Source of the DNA: an uncultured Lachnospiraceae bacterium
GTDB taxonomy: Bacteria; Bacillota; Clostridia; Lachnospirales; Lachnospiraceae
Reading direction: 5' to 3'
Assembly: GCA_910586255.1 (NCBI GenBank)
Contig: CAJUHR010000031.1
Span: 1-57,148 of the forward strand
Length of the DNA: 57,148 bases
Made by a program: the position numbers and the translations under genes. The notes under the pieces are model-generated. The model searched no databases. It was not told the origin of the DNA and saw nothing but the letters and a program-made list of their open reading frames with translations. Shown one piece after another: positions 36,427 through 44,577 of this stretch. Positions within the stretch are counted from its first letter, which is position 1, and the number at the start of each line of letters is the position of its first letter.

Positions 36427-37155
36427 TCAGTGCTTTTTCTTCGGCTCTTCCTTTTTGATCCCGGCTAACCTGGCCAGAGTCTGAGCTGTCTCGTTAATAT
36501 CCAGACTGCCGGACTTTAAGGTAGGCTCTTCCTTTAAATACTTAAGAAAGCTTTTAGGGCTGTAGACAAAGGCCGGGGTGGATTGAAGGGTGGCCTGTGC
36601 ATTGGTAAAAACAGTTACCACACGGAGGGGAGCCACGATCCCTGCCTGCTCCATAGCGGTTTTGATCAGTTCCTTTTGCTCCTCACAGGCCTTTACAGGA
36701 TTGTCAAAGGTCTTGTCCTCCCCGTTAATATGCTGACGCCATGGGGCGGTTTTTCCGGCCGGAGCCTTCCCATCGCCGGGTGCAATGGTGCCTCCAAAGC
36801 CCAGACAATAGACACCGACAATGCCTCCGGGGGCTACAACCAATGCAGTGAGGCGCGCGGTTTTTCCGCTGTGACTGACAGTGCCGGGAGCTACCAGGCG
36901 CATGCCGTTTTTCGATGTAAAACGCAGAAGAGAGGCAACAAATATTGTCAGCTCATTTTTGGTGCCGTTGCGGACGCGGGGTTCCCCGGTGACTTTTACG
37001 GCTTCTTCCTTATCGCGGCTTTTACGGCTCTTAATACCGAAAAGTATCTGGCTGAGATCCCTTCCGGTGCGCTTTTGGACTATCGGAATGATAATCATCA
37101 TCAGAAATACCAGCACTGCCACAAATAAAAACTGATTGGAGCCTATTTCCTCCAT
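36427..37155 (-). CDS. Membrane-anchored NERD-like (nuclease-related) domain protein
   Basis: A protein of 242 residues with one N-terminal membrane helix (FLFVAVLVFLMMIIIPI), a basic linker and a domain of about 150 residues resembling NERD: TARLTALVVAPGGIVGVYCLGFGG, then WRQHINGEDKTFDNPVKACEEQ and VVTVFTNAQATLQ. In typical NERD domains the first segment reads IDHVVVTPxGIFVIETK; here the acidic and Lys catalytic positions are not obvious, so nuclease activity is doubtful. The C-terminus is Lys/Glu-rich. ATG 37155 has AGGAG upstream and lies five bases after the uxuA stop, so the two are probably co-transcribed, although no functional link is known. Confidence 0.6.
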   Translation of the reverse strand: MEEIGSNQFLFVAVLVFLMMIIIPIVQKRTGRDLSQILFGIKSRKSRDKEEAVKVTGEPRVRNGTKNELTIFVASLLRFTSKNGMRLVAPGTVSHSGKTARLTALVVAPGGIVGVYCLGFGGTIAPGDGKAPAGKTAPWRQHINGEDKTFDNPVKACEEQKELIKTAMEQAGIVAPLRVVTVFTNAQATLQSTPAFVYSPKSFLKYLKEEPTLKSGSLDINETAQTLARLAGIKKEEPKKKH

Positions 37156-37159
37156 ATTT

Positions 37160-38245
37160 CTACTCCTTTGATTTTGCTTCCTTGTCAATTGCTTCCCACA
37201 GGCCGTTTAAATAGGTGACGCCTAAGGCCCGGTCGTACAATCCATAGCCTGGGCGGCCTACCTCATCCCAAATCATACGTCCGTGATCCGGACGGATATA
37301 AGTATCCGGGCAGGTTTCATAGATAGCCTTCATAATGGCATACATATCCAGATCCCCATCGGAAGATAAGTGGCTGGCCTCCCGGAATCTGCGGTAGCCC
37401 AAGTACTTGACATTGCGGACATGCATGGCGCCGATACGGCCCATCTGGCCGAAATGACGGATGATGGCAGGAATGTCATTGTCCGGATTGGAGCCTAAGG
37501 AGCCTGTGCAGAGGCATACGGTATTGGAGGGGCTGTCCACCAGCTTGATGATCTTATCATATCCTTCCTGGTCATGAGCCAGACGGGGAAGTCCGAAGAT
37601 GGGCCATGCAGGGTCGTCCGGGTGACAGGCCATCACTATACCGCATTCCTCACAGGTGGGAATAATGCCCTCCAGAAAATACTTGTAGTTTTCTAAAAGC
37701 TTGGGCACGTCAATGGACTTGTAGATTTCCAGGGTTTTCTCCAGCTCAGCCAGACGTTCCGGCTCCCAGCCCGGGAGTGAAAAGCCGTTGCACTGATCGG
37801 CTGTGTTGCGGACAATATCCATGGGAGACAGATTGGCCATGTCAGCTTCATCGTAATACAAGGAATTGGAACCATCCTCCGGTATTTCCCGGGCCAGATC
37901 CGTGCGCAGCCAGTCGAGAATCGGCATAAAGTTATAGATGATGACCTTGACGCCCACCTTTGCTAAGTTGCGGACAGTCTCACAGTAGTTGGCAATGTAC
38001 TGATCCCGCGTGGGCAGTCCCATCTTAATATCTTCATGGACGTTTACACTCTCAATGACTTCACATTCCAGGCCGGCAGCGTGAACGTGATCAACATAGG
38101 CTTTACACTCCTCATAGGTCCATACCTCTCCGGCAGCCTTTTCATCAAGAACTCCCATAAGGCCGGTCATGCCCGGAATCTGGCGGATCTGCTTTAAGGA
38201 GATGGAGTCCCGTCCCTCACCGTACCAGCGAAATGTCATTTTCAT
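37160..38245 (-). CDS. uxuA: Mannonate dehydratase
   Basis: A protein of 361 residues that converts D-mannonate to 2-keto-3-deoxy-D-gluconate in glucuronate catabolism. It begins MKMTFRWYGEGRDSI, as in Firmicute UxuA, and contains the conserved metal-site regions MACHPDDPAWPIFGLPR, LCTGSLGSN, HVRNVK and YIRPDHGRMIWDE. ATG 38245 is chosen because AAGGAGGG precedes it; the upstream frame is open but lacks family sequence. The partner genes uxuB, uxaC and a uronate transporter are not in the window. A palindrome (38288-38311) sits about 45 bases upstream of the start, so control by an operator or leader structure is possible. Confidence 0.95.
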   Translation of the reverse strand: MKMTFRWYGEGRDSISLKQIRQIPGMTGLMGVLDEKAAGEVWTYEECKAYVDHVHAAGLECEVIESVNVHEDIKMGLPTRDQYIANYCETVRNLAKVGVKVIIYNFMPILDWLRTDLAREIPEDGSNSLYYDEADMANLSPMDIVRNTADQCNGFSLPGWEPERLAELEKTLEIYKSIDVPKLLENYKYFLEGIIPTCEECGIVMACHPDDPAWPIFGLPRLAHDQEGYDKIIKLVDSPSNTVCLCTGSLGSNPDNDIPAIIRHFGQMGRIGAMHVRNVKYLGYRRFREASHLSSDGDLDMYAIMKAIYETCPDTYIRPDHGRMIWDEVGRPGYGLYDRALGVTYLNGLWEAIDKEAKSKE

Positions 38246-38287
38246 AAAAATAGTCCCTCCTTGTTTAGATTTGAATGATATGATGTT

Positions 38288-38311
38288 GGGGTCAAAAGGT
38301 CTTTTGACCCC
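38288..38311. repeat. Palindromic element upstream of uxuA
   Basis: Arms GGGGTCAAAAG (38288-38298) and CTTTTGACCCC (38301-38311) around a GT centre. A further GATACC/GGTATC inverted pair and GACCCTGGTATC follow within 45 bases. A near-identical element lies at 39174-39196 before the next gene, so it is either a dispersed repeat or a shared regulatory site. Confidence 0.7.
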
Positions 38312-38388
38312 TCTGATACCGGATTGCTCCGCACTTTGTGACCCTGGTATCATGATATTAGGTTGCTGCTTTACAGATTTCTCTATGC

Positions 38389-38417
38389 ATTATAACATTT
38401 ACCAGGAAAAAATACAA
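38389..38417 (-). promoter_or_regulatory. Possible promoter of uxuA
   Basis: On the reverse strand, a TATAAT -10 (38394-38389) has a weak TTGTAT -35 (38417-38412) at a 17-base spacing. If used, the palindrome at 38288-38311 would be in the untranslated leader. Confidence 0.4.
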
Positions 38418-38440
38418 TTGCCTGTGGACAGTAACCAAAT

Positions 38441-39127
38441 TTAATCCTGGAACACCTTTCCGTAGATATCCTCAGCCAGAAGATCCACATAGGACTGATC
38501 GGAGAGGTCATGGTTGGTAATCAGAATGTCCTGAATCAGGTCAAAGCGCTTTAAGCTGAGCTCCTCAGGCAGAAGCTGCCCGTACTCAGAGAAGAGCCTC
38601 TCATCCAGCTGTCCGGCTGTGTAGTGATCGGCAAACCATGAAACAAGATTCCTGGTTTTTTCGTCCTCATCTCCTATCTGGGAACGGACAGCCTTGGCAT
38701 CCCTGGTGGATTTGAGGGCAATGATCAGGGAAACCACACCAAAAACCGTGATGGTCAGGCGTCCGATCAGGCCTATGGGAAGCTTAAGGATATTGAACCA
38801 GCAGAGTATGGCAAGGATGGTGAGGGCGCCGCCCACAAGGAAAAAGGCGGAGGCGGAGGATTTCAGATCTTCATATTGCTGAGATTTCTTTACATATACA
38901 TGGGTAAATGAAGGAGCCTGCTGCCGCTCTTTTTGGGGCTGCTCTTCCGTCTCCATAAGCTGCTTCTGTTCTTCATAGTCCTCTTGCAGGCGTTTGAGGG
39001 TTTCCTCCTGCTGCTTTTTTTTCATTGCCTCGGCTTCCTGACGGGATGCCACCAGGGGCCCTTTGCAGTCGCTGCACACAGTGACTCCGTCAATAAATTC
39101 CATATCGCATTTTGGACAATAAGGCAT
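38441..39127 (-). CDS. Zinc-ribbon membrane protein of unknown function
   Basis: A protein of 228 residues opening with a zinc ribbon, CPKC...CSDC (residues 4-21), followed by a Glu/Gln/Lys coiled coil (about 28-70) and two membrane helices (about 93-135: FFLVGGALTILAIL and IGRLTITVFGVVSLIIAL). A cytoplasmic C-terminal domain with an alternating helical pattern follows. I know similar proteins only as conserved hypotheticals of Lachnospiraceae. The start ATG is followed by P-Y-C-P-K, with GGAGG upstream. It has its own promoter (39209-39237) and is separated from uxuA by about 195 bases. Confidence 0.75.
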   Translation of the reverse strand: MPYCPKCDMEFIDGVTVCSDCKGPLVASRQEAEAMKKKQQEETLKRLQEDYEEQKQLMETEEQPQKERQQAPSFTHVYVKKSQQYEDLKSSASAFFLVGGALTILAILCWFNILKLPIGLIGRLTITVFGVVSLIIALKSTRDAKAVRSQIGDEDEKTRNLVSWFADHYTAGQLDERLFSEYGQLLPEELSLKRFDLIQDILITNHDLSDQSYVDLLAEDIYGKVFQD

Positions 39128-39173
39128 GATTATTTCCTCCCTTGATATTTGCGTATATGTTTACCATGTTGTT

Positions 39174-39196
39174 GGGATCAAAAGGTCTTTTGACCC
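39174..39196. repeat. Second copy of the GTCAAAAG palindrome
   Basis: Arms GGGATCAAAAG (39174-39184) and CTTTTGACCC (39187-39196) around GT, followed directly by TGGTATC. It differs from the copy before uxuA mainly by one base in an arm and by lacking the intervening segment. It lies just downstream of the TATAAT of the reverse-strand promoter, an operator-like position. Confidence 0.7.
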
Positions 39197-39208
39197 TGGT
39201 ATCTTTCC

Positions 39209-39237
39209 ATTATAATCCGCAGACTTCCATCCGTCCA
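39209..39237 (-). promoter_or_regulatory. Promoter of the zinc-ribbon membrane protein gene
   Basis: Reverse strand: TGGACG -35 (39237-39232), 17-base spacer, perfect TATAAT -10 (39214-39209). Transcription would begin near 39202 and run through the palindrome within the first 30 bases. Confidence 0.6.
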
Positions 39238-39290
39238 GTAAATTTACAAAATATTGCTTCCCTTTCCTGGTAAAATAAGATAGAATAGGG

Positions 39291-39311
39291 AAAGGCAGTC
39301 AGACTGCCTTT
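39291..39311 (+). other. Hairpin before the ABC half-transporter gene
   Basis: Perfect 10-base arms AAAGGCAGTC and GACTGCCTTT around a single A, followed by TAAAAGG. It lies just after a possible -10 (TAGAAT, 39280-39285) and 65 bases before the start codon. It could be a leader stem or an attenuator of the transporter operon. Confidence 0.5.
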
Positions 39312-39375
39312 TAAAAGGACTATGATTGCCGGTTAGGGAAAAGGGAAATAATCACAGGATGGGAGGAGAAAAAGC

Positions 39376-41136
39376 TTGAAAACCTCAACACTTTTAAAAC
39401 GATTTGTACCTTATTATAAAAGATATTGGAAGACAATGGCGTTTGACTTGCTTTGCGCATCGTTAACCACTGTCTGTGAGCTGGTATTTCCCATGCTGCT
39501 GCGGTATATTACCAATCAGGGAATGCGGGATCTGGCTCTGATCACAGCAGGAACGATTGTAAAAATCGGCATAATCTATTTCGCGCTGCGGATCGTGGAC
39601 GGCCTGGCGGCCTTTTATATGGCGTACACAGGTCATGTGATGGGGGCGCGGATTGAGACCGACATGCGCCAGGATGCCTTTGAACATTTACAGAAGCTGT
39701 CGGACAGCTATTTTAACAATACCAAGGTCGGGCAGATCATGTCCCGGATTACCAGTGATCTGTTTGATGTGACGGAGTTTGCTCATCACTGTCCGGAGGA
39801 GTTTTTCATCGCCGCGGTGAAGGCACTGATTTCTTTTGTGGTTTTGTCCGGCATCAATGTGACCTTGACGGTTATTATTTTTGTGTTTATTCCGATTATG
39901 GTTCTGTGCTGCACCTATTTTAATCTGAAGGTAAAAAAGGCATTCCGAAAGCAGAGACAGCAGATCGGAGAATTGAATGCCCGGATTGAGGATAATCTTC
40001 TGGGAAACCGGGTGGTCAGAGCTTTTGCCAATCAGAATATTGAGATCGAGAAATTTCGCCAGGATAATCAGGCATTTTTAAAGATAAAAAGGGAAAGTTA
40101 TCTCTATATGGCGGCTTTCCAGGATACGATTCGCATGTTTGACGGTCTGATGTATGTGGTGGTCATTGTGGCAGGCGGGATTTTTATGGTAAATCAGTGG
40201 ATTGAACCAGGAGACCTGGTGGCCTATACCCTGTATGTGACCACTCTTTTGGCAACCATTCGCCGGATTATTGAGTTTGCAGAGCAATTCCAGCGGGGGA
40301 TGACGGGGATCGAGAGATTTGTGGAGATCATGGATTCCACGGTGGAGATTCTGGATGAGCCGGGTGCAGAGCCTCTTATGGATGTGAGGGGGGCAATCTG
40401 TTTTGACCATGTAAGCTTTGAGTATCCCGATGATCACAATTCTGTTTTGGAGAATATCAGCCTGACCATCCGGCCGGGAGAGCGGATTGCTCTGGTGGGA
40501 CCTTCTGGCGGAGGAAAAACCACTCTGTGCAACCTGATTCCCAGATTTTATGACACCACTCGGGGAGCGATTCTGATTGACGGGAGGGAGCTTAAGGGGA
40601 TCACCCTTCAGAGCCTGAGAACCAATATCGGCATTGTCCAGCAGGACGTGTATCTGTTTTCCGGAACGGTATATGAGAATATATCCTATGGAAAGCCGGA
40701 TGCGTCTAAGGAGGAAGTGATCCGGGCAGCCCGGCTGGCAGGTGCTCATGAGTTTATTACAGCCCTGAAAAACGGGTATGATACCTATGTGGGGGAGAGA
40801 GGCGTCAAGCTGTCGGGAGGACAGAAGCAGCGCATCAGTATCGCAAGGGTATTTTTAAAGAATCCGGCGATTCTCATTCTGGATGAGGCCACATCGGCGT
40901 TGGACAACGAAAGCGAGCATCTGGTTTCCCAGTCCTTAGACAGGCTGGCAGAGGGAAGAACCACTCTCACCATTGCTCACCGGCTTACAACGATACAGAA
41001 TGCGGACCGAATCCTGGTGCTTACAGATGGCAGGATCGCAGAGGAAGGAAACCACAGAGAGCTTTTGGAGCGAAAGGGGATTTATTACCAGCTGTACCAG
41101 TCCGCTTGGGAAGAGCAGGATAGCTGCGAAAAATAA
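39376..41136 (+). CDS. ABC half-transporter (fused membrane and ATPase domains)
   Basis: A protein of 586 residues with six membrane helices (about 1-310) followed by an ATPase domain: Walker A GPSGGGKTT near residue 380, Q-loop IVQQDVYLF, signature LSGGQKQRISIARVF, Walker B AILILDEATSALD and the switch His in IAHRLTT. It belongs to the exporter class of MsbA/LmrA-like proteins, which work as dimers; no second half-transporter is adjacent, so a homodimer is likely. The start is TTG 39376, with GGGAGGAG seven bases before it, and no ATG is near. It is the first gene of a run (degV, kinase, GerMN, comEC) with gaps of under 60 bases. The substrate is unknown. Confidence 0.93.
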   Translation: MKTSTLLKRFVPYYKRYWKTMAFDLLCASLTTVCELVFPMLLRYITNQGMRDLALITAGTIVKIGIIYFALRIVDGLAAFYMAYTGHVMGARIETDMRQDAFEHLQKLSDSYFNNTKVGQIMSRITSDLFDVTEFAHHCPEEFFIAAVKALISFVVLSGINVTLTVIIFVFIPIMVLCCTYFNLKVKKAFRKQRQQIGELNARIEDNLLGNRVVRAFANQNIEIEKFRQDNQAFLKIKRESYLYMAAFQDTIRMFDGLMYVVVIVAGGIFMVNQWIEPGDLVAYTLYVTTLLATIRRIIEFAEQFQRGMTGIERFVEIMDSTVEILDEPGAEPLMDVRGAICFDHVSFEYPDDHNSVLENISLTIRPGERIALVGPSGGGKTTLCNLIPRFYDTTRGAILIDGRELKGITLQSLRTNIGIVQQDVYLFSGTVYENISYGKPDASKEEVIRAARLAGAHEFITALKNGYDTYVGERGVKLSGGQKQRISIARVFLKNPAILILDEATSALDNESEHLVSQSLDRLAEGRTTLTIAHRLTTIQNADRILVLTDGRIAEEGNHRELLERKGIYYQLYQSAWEEQDSCEK

Positions 41137-41165
41137 TAAGGTAGAAAGATGGAGGGAACAGGAAT

Positions 41166-42056
41166 ATGAAAACGGCGGTTGTGACAGACAGCAACAGCGG
41201 CATTACCCAGCGTCAGGGGAAGGACCTGGGGATTTTTGTGGTGCCAATGCCTTTTATGATTGACGGAGAGACCTTTGAAGAAGATATAAGCCTTACCCAG
41301 GAGGAATTTTATAGCCGGCTTAAGGAGGACGCGGAGATTTCCACTTCCCAGCCCTCTCCGGAGACGGTCATGAATATGTGGGGCAGGATTCTTGAGGAAT
41401 ATGATCAGATTATCCATATTCCTATGTCCGAGAGCCTTAGCAGCTCCTGCCAGACAGCTCTCATGCTGGCGGAGGATTATGAGGGAAGAGTGCAGGTGGC
41501 AAATAACCGGAGGATTTCCATTACTCAGAGGCAGGCAGCTCTGGATGCAAGGGAGATGGCAGGCATGGGAATGGACGCAAAGTCGATTCGGGAAGAGTTG
41601 GAGAGAGTCAGCGGGGATTCCAGCATCTATATTACCATAGACACGCTGAAATATCTCAAGCGGGGAGGACGCGTCACTCCGGCAGCCGCGGCTCTGGGAA
41701 CGCTTCTTAAGATTAAACCGGTGCTGCAGATCCAGGGAGGAAAACTGGATGCATTTTCAAAAGCCAGAACCATGAAGCAGGCGAAGGCAACCATGTTAGC
41801 AGCTATTGCCCAGGATTTGAAAAATCGGTTTCATGATCCCGAGGCCGAGCACACGTGGATTGCCGTGGCACATACAAGCAATTATGGGGCGGCAGAGGAA
41901 TTTGCGGCGGAGCTGCGCGGTCTGTATCCAAAGACCGGTAAGATTATCGCAGATCCCCTTTCTCTGAGCGTGGCCTGTCATATCGGGCCGGGGGCATTGG
42001 CCGTGGCGGCTACACAGTGCCTGTCCTCTGGTATAACGGTGTCCAAGGTAGAATAA
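41166..42056 (+). CDS. DegV family fatty-acid-binding protein
   Basis: A protein of 296 residues, typical for DegV/FakB. The N-terminal domain begins KTAVVTDSNSGIT and has STSQPSPE; the second domain has SIYITIDTLKYLKRGGRVTPAAAALGTLL and LKIKPVLQIQGG. FakB-type proteins present fatty acids to the kinase FakA for phospholipid synthesis; other DegV proteins bind lipids of unknown purpose. No fakA is nearby. GGAGGG precedes ATG 41166, and the gene starts 29 bases after the ABC transporter stop, so they are probably co-transcribed. Confidence 0.93.
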   Translation: MKTAVVTDSNSGITQRQGKDLGIFVVPMPFMIDGETFEEDISLTQEEFYSRLKEDAEISTSQPSPETVMNMWGRILEEYDQIIHIPMSESLSSSCQTALMLAEDYEGRVQVANNRRISITQRQAALDAREMAGMGMDAKSIREELERVSGDSSIYITIDTLKYLKRGGRVTPAAAALGTLLKIKPVLQIQGGKLDAFSKARTMKQAKATMLAAIAQDLKNRFHDPEAEHTWIAVAHTSNYGAAEEFAAELRGLYPKTGKIIADPLSLSVACHIGPGALAVAATQCLSSGITVSKVE

Positions 42057-42109
42057 GAGTAACGGTTCAGACTGGTCTGATCTGTTACAAAAAAGCAGCA
42101 GGAGAGAGC

Positions 42110-43564
42110 ATGGAAAATGGAATAAAGCGATGGCACATATTCCGCTTACAGGGTTCTTTGGTCAGTTTGAAGTTTCCGGTAGCGATGCTTTTGGTGCTAT
42201 TTGGGGTAATCCCCATGGTTGTATGTACACAGGTGCTCATGGGGGCCCTCCGTCAGAGCCAGACGGATGCACGGATGGTTGAGGTTCAGAATCAGTGCCA
42301 GATCCTAAGCAGTAAAATGACCCGGGCAGGTTATCTTCGGGGGGATTTAAGGGACGGAACCATGGACAGCGAGATTCAGGCTATGGCGGATGTGTATAAC
42401 GGAAGAATCGTGATTATCAACCGGGATTTCAGAATTATCCAGGACACCTTTCACATTGCCGAGCGGCGGTTTTTGGTGGCGGAGGAAGTGGTGCGCTGTT
42501 TTCAGGGAGAAAGCAGCAGCAAGTACAATAAAGAAAAGCATTATTTTGCCCAGGCGGTTCCCATCTATGACAATACTCCTATTAAAGGTATTGAGGGAGT
42601 TTTGGTTATTACGGCCTCCACGGAGGGGATCCTGACTTTGATGGATGTGGTTCAGGACAAGGTTGTATTTATGCAGCTTTTAATGACATTGATTCTTTTT
42701 CTGACGGCTGCAGCGGTGGTTACCGTGTTGTTAAAGCCCTTTAAGGAGCTGCAGAAAAAACTTAATCAGGTGGCGGCGGGAGCTCTCGACACGGATATCA
42801 GTACCGAGGGATACCGGGAGACCCGGGAGATTTCTCATGCTGTGGGAAATACCATATCCAAGCTAAAGGAGGTAGACCAGTCCAGGCAGGAGTTTGTGTC
42901 AAATGTTTCCCATGAGTTAAAGACGCCCATTACATCCATCCGCGTGCTGGCTGACTCCCTCATGAGTATGGAGGAGGTGCCGGTGGAGCTGTATCGGGAG
43001 TTTATGGAGGACATATCCGATGAGATTGACCGGGAAAGCAAGATAATCGATGATCTGCTGGCCCTGGTAAAGATGGATAAATCCGAGGCGGAGATCAATC
43101 TGTCCCAGGTGGATATTGTGGCTCTGGTAAAGCAGATCTTAAAGAGGCTTAGGCCCATTGCCAACCGGCGGAAAGTGGAGCTTATTTTGGAGAGCATCCG
43201 GGGGGTCACTGCCGATGTGGATGAGATGAAGCTGTCCCTTGCCATCAGCAATCTGGTGGAAAATGCTATCAAGTACAATTCCATGGAAGGATGGGTGCGG
43301 GTTACGGTGGATGCGGATCACAAATTCTTCTATGTAAAAGTGGCGGATTCAGGCATCGGAATTCCGGAGGAGGAACAGGACCGGATCTTTGAACGGTTTT
43401 ACAGGGTGGACAAGGCCCGCTCCCGGCAGACAGGAGGGAGCGGGCTGGGACTGGCCATAACCCGCCGGGTGGTGCTGATGCACAAGGGAGCTATCCGTTT
43501 AAGCAGCAAGGAGGGGGAGGGAAGTACCTTTACTTTGCGGATACCGCTTAATTATATTGCATGA
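42110..43564 (+). CDS. Membrane sensor histidine kinase with no adjacent response regulator
   Basis: A protein of 484 residues with a first membrane helix (about 18-38), an extracytoplasmic sensor domain of about 150 residues (VYNGRIVIINRDFRIIQDTF, as in the PhoR/WalK-type PAS-like fold), a second helix (about 190-212), a HAMP region, HisKA with FVSNVSHELKTPITSIR, and HATPase with N box NLVENAIKYN, G1 DSGIGIPEEEQDRIFERFYRVD and G2 GGSGLGLAI. AGGAGAGA precedes ATG 42110; an in-frame upstream extension has no good site. The neighbours are degV and a GerMN lipoprotein, not a response regulator, so its partner must be encoded elsewhere. Confidence 0.93.
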   Translation: MENGIKRWHIFRLQGSLVSLKFPVAMLLVLFGVIPMVVCTQVLMGALRQSQTDARMVEVQNQCQILSSKMTRAGYLRGDLRDGTMDSEIQAMADVYNGRIVIINRDFRIIQDTFHIAERRFLVAEEVVRCFQGESSSKYNKEKHYFAQAVPIYDNTPIKGIEGVLVITASTEGILTLMDVVQDKVVFMQLLMTLILFLTAAAVVTVLLKPFKELQKKLNQVAAGALDTDISTEGYRETREISHAVGNTISKLKEVDQSRQEFVSNVSHELKTPITSIRVLADSLMSMEEVPVELYREFMEDISDEIDRESKIIDDLLALVKMDKSEAEINLSQVDIVALVKQILKRLRPIANRRKVELILESIRGVTADVDEMKLSLAISNLVENAIKYNSMEGWVRVTVDADHKFFYVKVADSGIGIPEEEQDRIFERFYRVDKARSRQTGGSGLGLAITRRVVLMHKGAIRLSSKEGEGSTFTLRIPLNYIA

Positions 43565-43608
43565 TTGTTCTGTGCTGTTATGAACAGAAAGGATACTGAG
43601 GATACAAA

Positions 43609-44574
43609 ATGAAATGGTTAAGGATATGGCTGTCATTGCTGGTTGTTCTTTTGCTGGCGGGCTGCGGGAGAACGGGAACTCCTCTGGAAGAGGGAGAGAC
43701 CATGTATCAGATCTATTATCTGAATGGCGCCATGACCCGTCTGGTCCCTCAGGAATACCGTACCAAGGAACAGGACACGGATCTTTTGATTCAGGAAATG
43801 ATGGACCGGTTTTTGAAGGTTCCGGCAGATCTGGACTGTCAGGGAGCACTGTCGGAAAAGGCCACCTATCAGGGCTACAAACAGGAGGACATGGTTTTAT
43901 ATCTGTATTTTGACAGCGGCTATGGGGCCATGCAGCCGGGGCGGGAGATTTTGTGCCGGGCAGCTCTTGTGCGCACCTTGACTCAGGTTCCGGGAATCGA
44001 TTATATTTCCATCTATTCCGGGGATCAGCTCCTTATGGATACCAAGGGAATGCCGGTGGGAATGTTGTCTGCCTCAGATTTTGTGGACAGCATCAGCGAT
44101 GTAAATGCATACGAGCGGACAGAACTGACCTTATATTTTACAGACGGAATCGGTGAGGAGCTTTTTGCGGAGAAGCGGGAAGTGGTTCACAATATTAATA
44201 CTTCCGTGGAAAAGGTGATTTTGGAGGAGCTTTTAGGCGGACCCAGACAGCCAGGGCTGGAGCCTACGCTGGATCCGAGCATCCGGCTTTTAAATGTCTC
44301 CACCAATGAAAATGTATGTTATCTGAATTTTGACGGGGCATTTTTAAATAACCCGCTGGAGGTAAAGGACTATATTCCCATCTATTCCATTGTAAATTCC
44401 CTGTCAGAGCTGTCTTCCGTAAGCCGGGTGCAGATCAGCATCAACGGGGTGCAGAACGTGAAATTTCGTGACTCCATCGAGCTCAATACCATGTTTGAGC
44501 GCAATCTGGACTATATCGGGGAGGGAGGCGGACAGACAGAAGTAAAGCCATTGGAGGCAGTGGAGGAGGAATAA
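43609..44574 (+). CDS. GerMN domain lipoprotein
   Basis: A protein of 321 residues with a lipoprotein signal (LLVVLLLAGCG; lipobox Cys at residue 19) and two GerMN-type domains (about 50-165 and 185-305). The second includes EELLGGPRQPGLEPTLDPSIRLLNVSTNENVCYLNFDGAF and ends with VQISINGVQ. GerMN domains are found in GerM, needed for sporulation and germination, and in lipoproteins paired with sensor kinases. It follows the kinase gene after 44 bases and would sit on the outer face of the membrane, so it may modulate that kinase. Its last codons contain the ribosome site for comEC. Confidence 0.9.
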   Translation: MKWLRIWLSLLVVLLLAGCGRTGTPLEEGETMYQIYYLNGAMTRLVPQEYRTKEQDTDLLIQEMMDRFLKVPADLDCQGALSEKATYQGYKQEDMVLYLYFDSGYGAMQPGREILCRAALVRTLTQVPGIDYISIYSGDQLLMDTKGMPVGMLSASDFVDSISDVNAYERTELTLYFTDGIGEELFAEKREVVHNINTSVEKVILEELLGGPRQPGLEPTLDPSIRLLNVSTNENVCYLNFDGAFLNNPLEVKDYIPIYSIVNSLSELSSVSRVQISINGVQNVKFRDSIELNTMFERNLDYIGEGGGQTEVKPLEAVEEE

Positions 44575-44577
44575 AGG

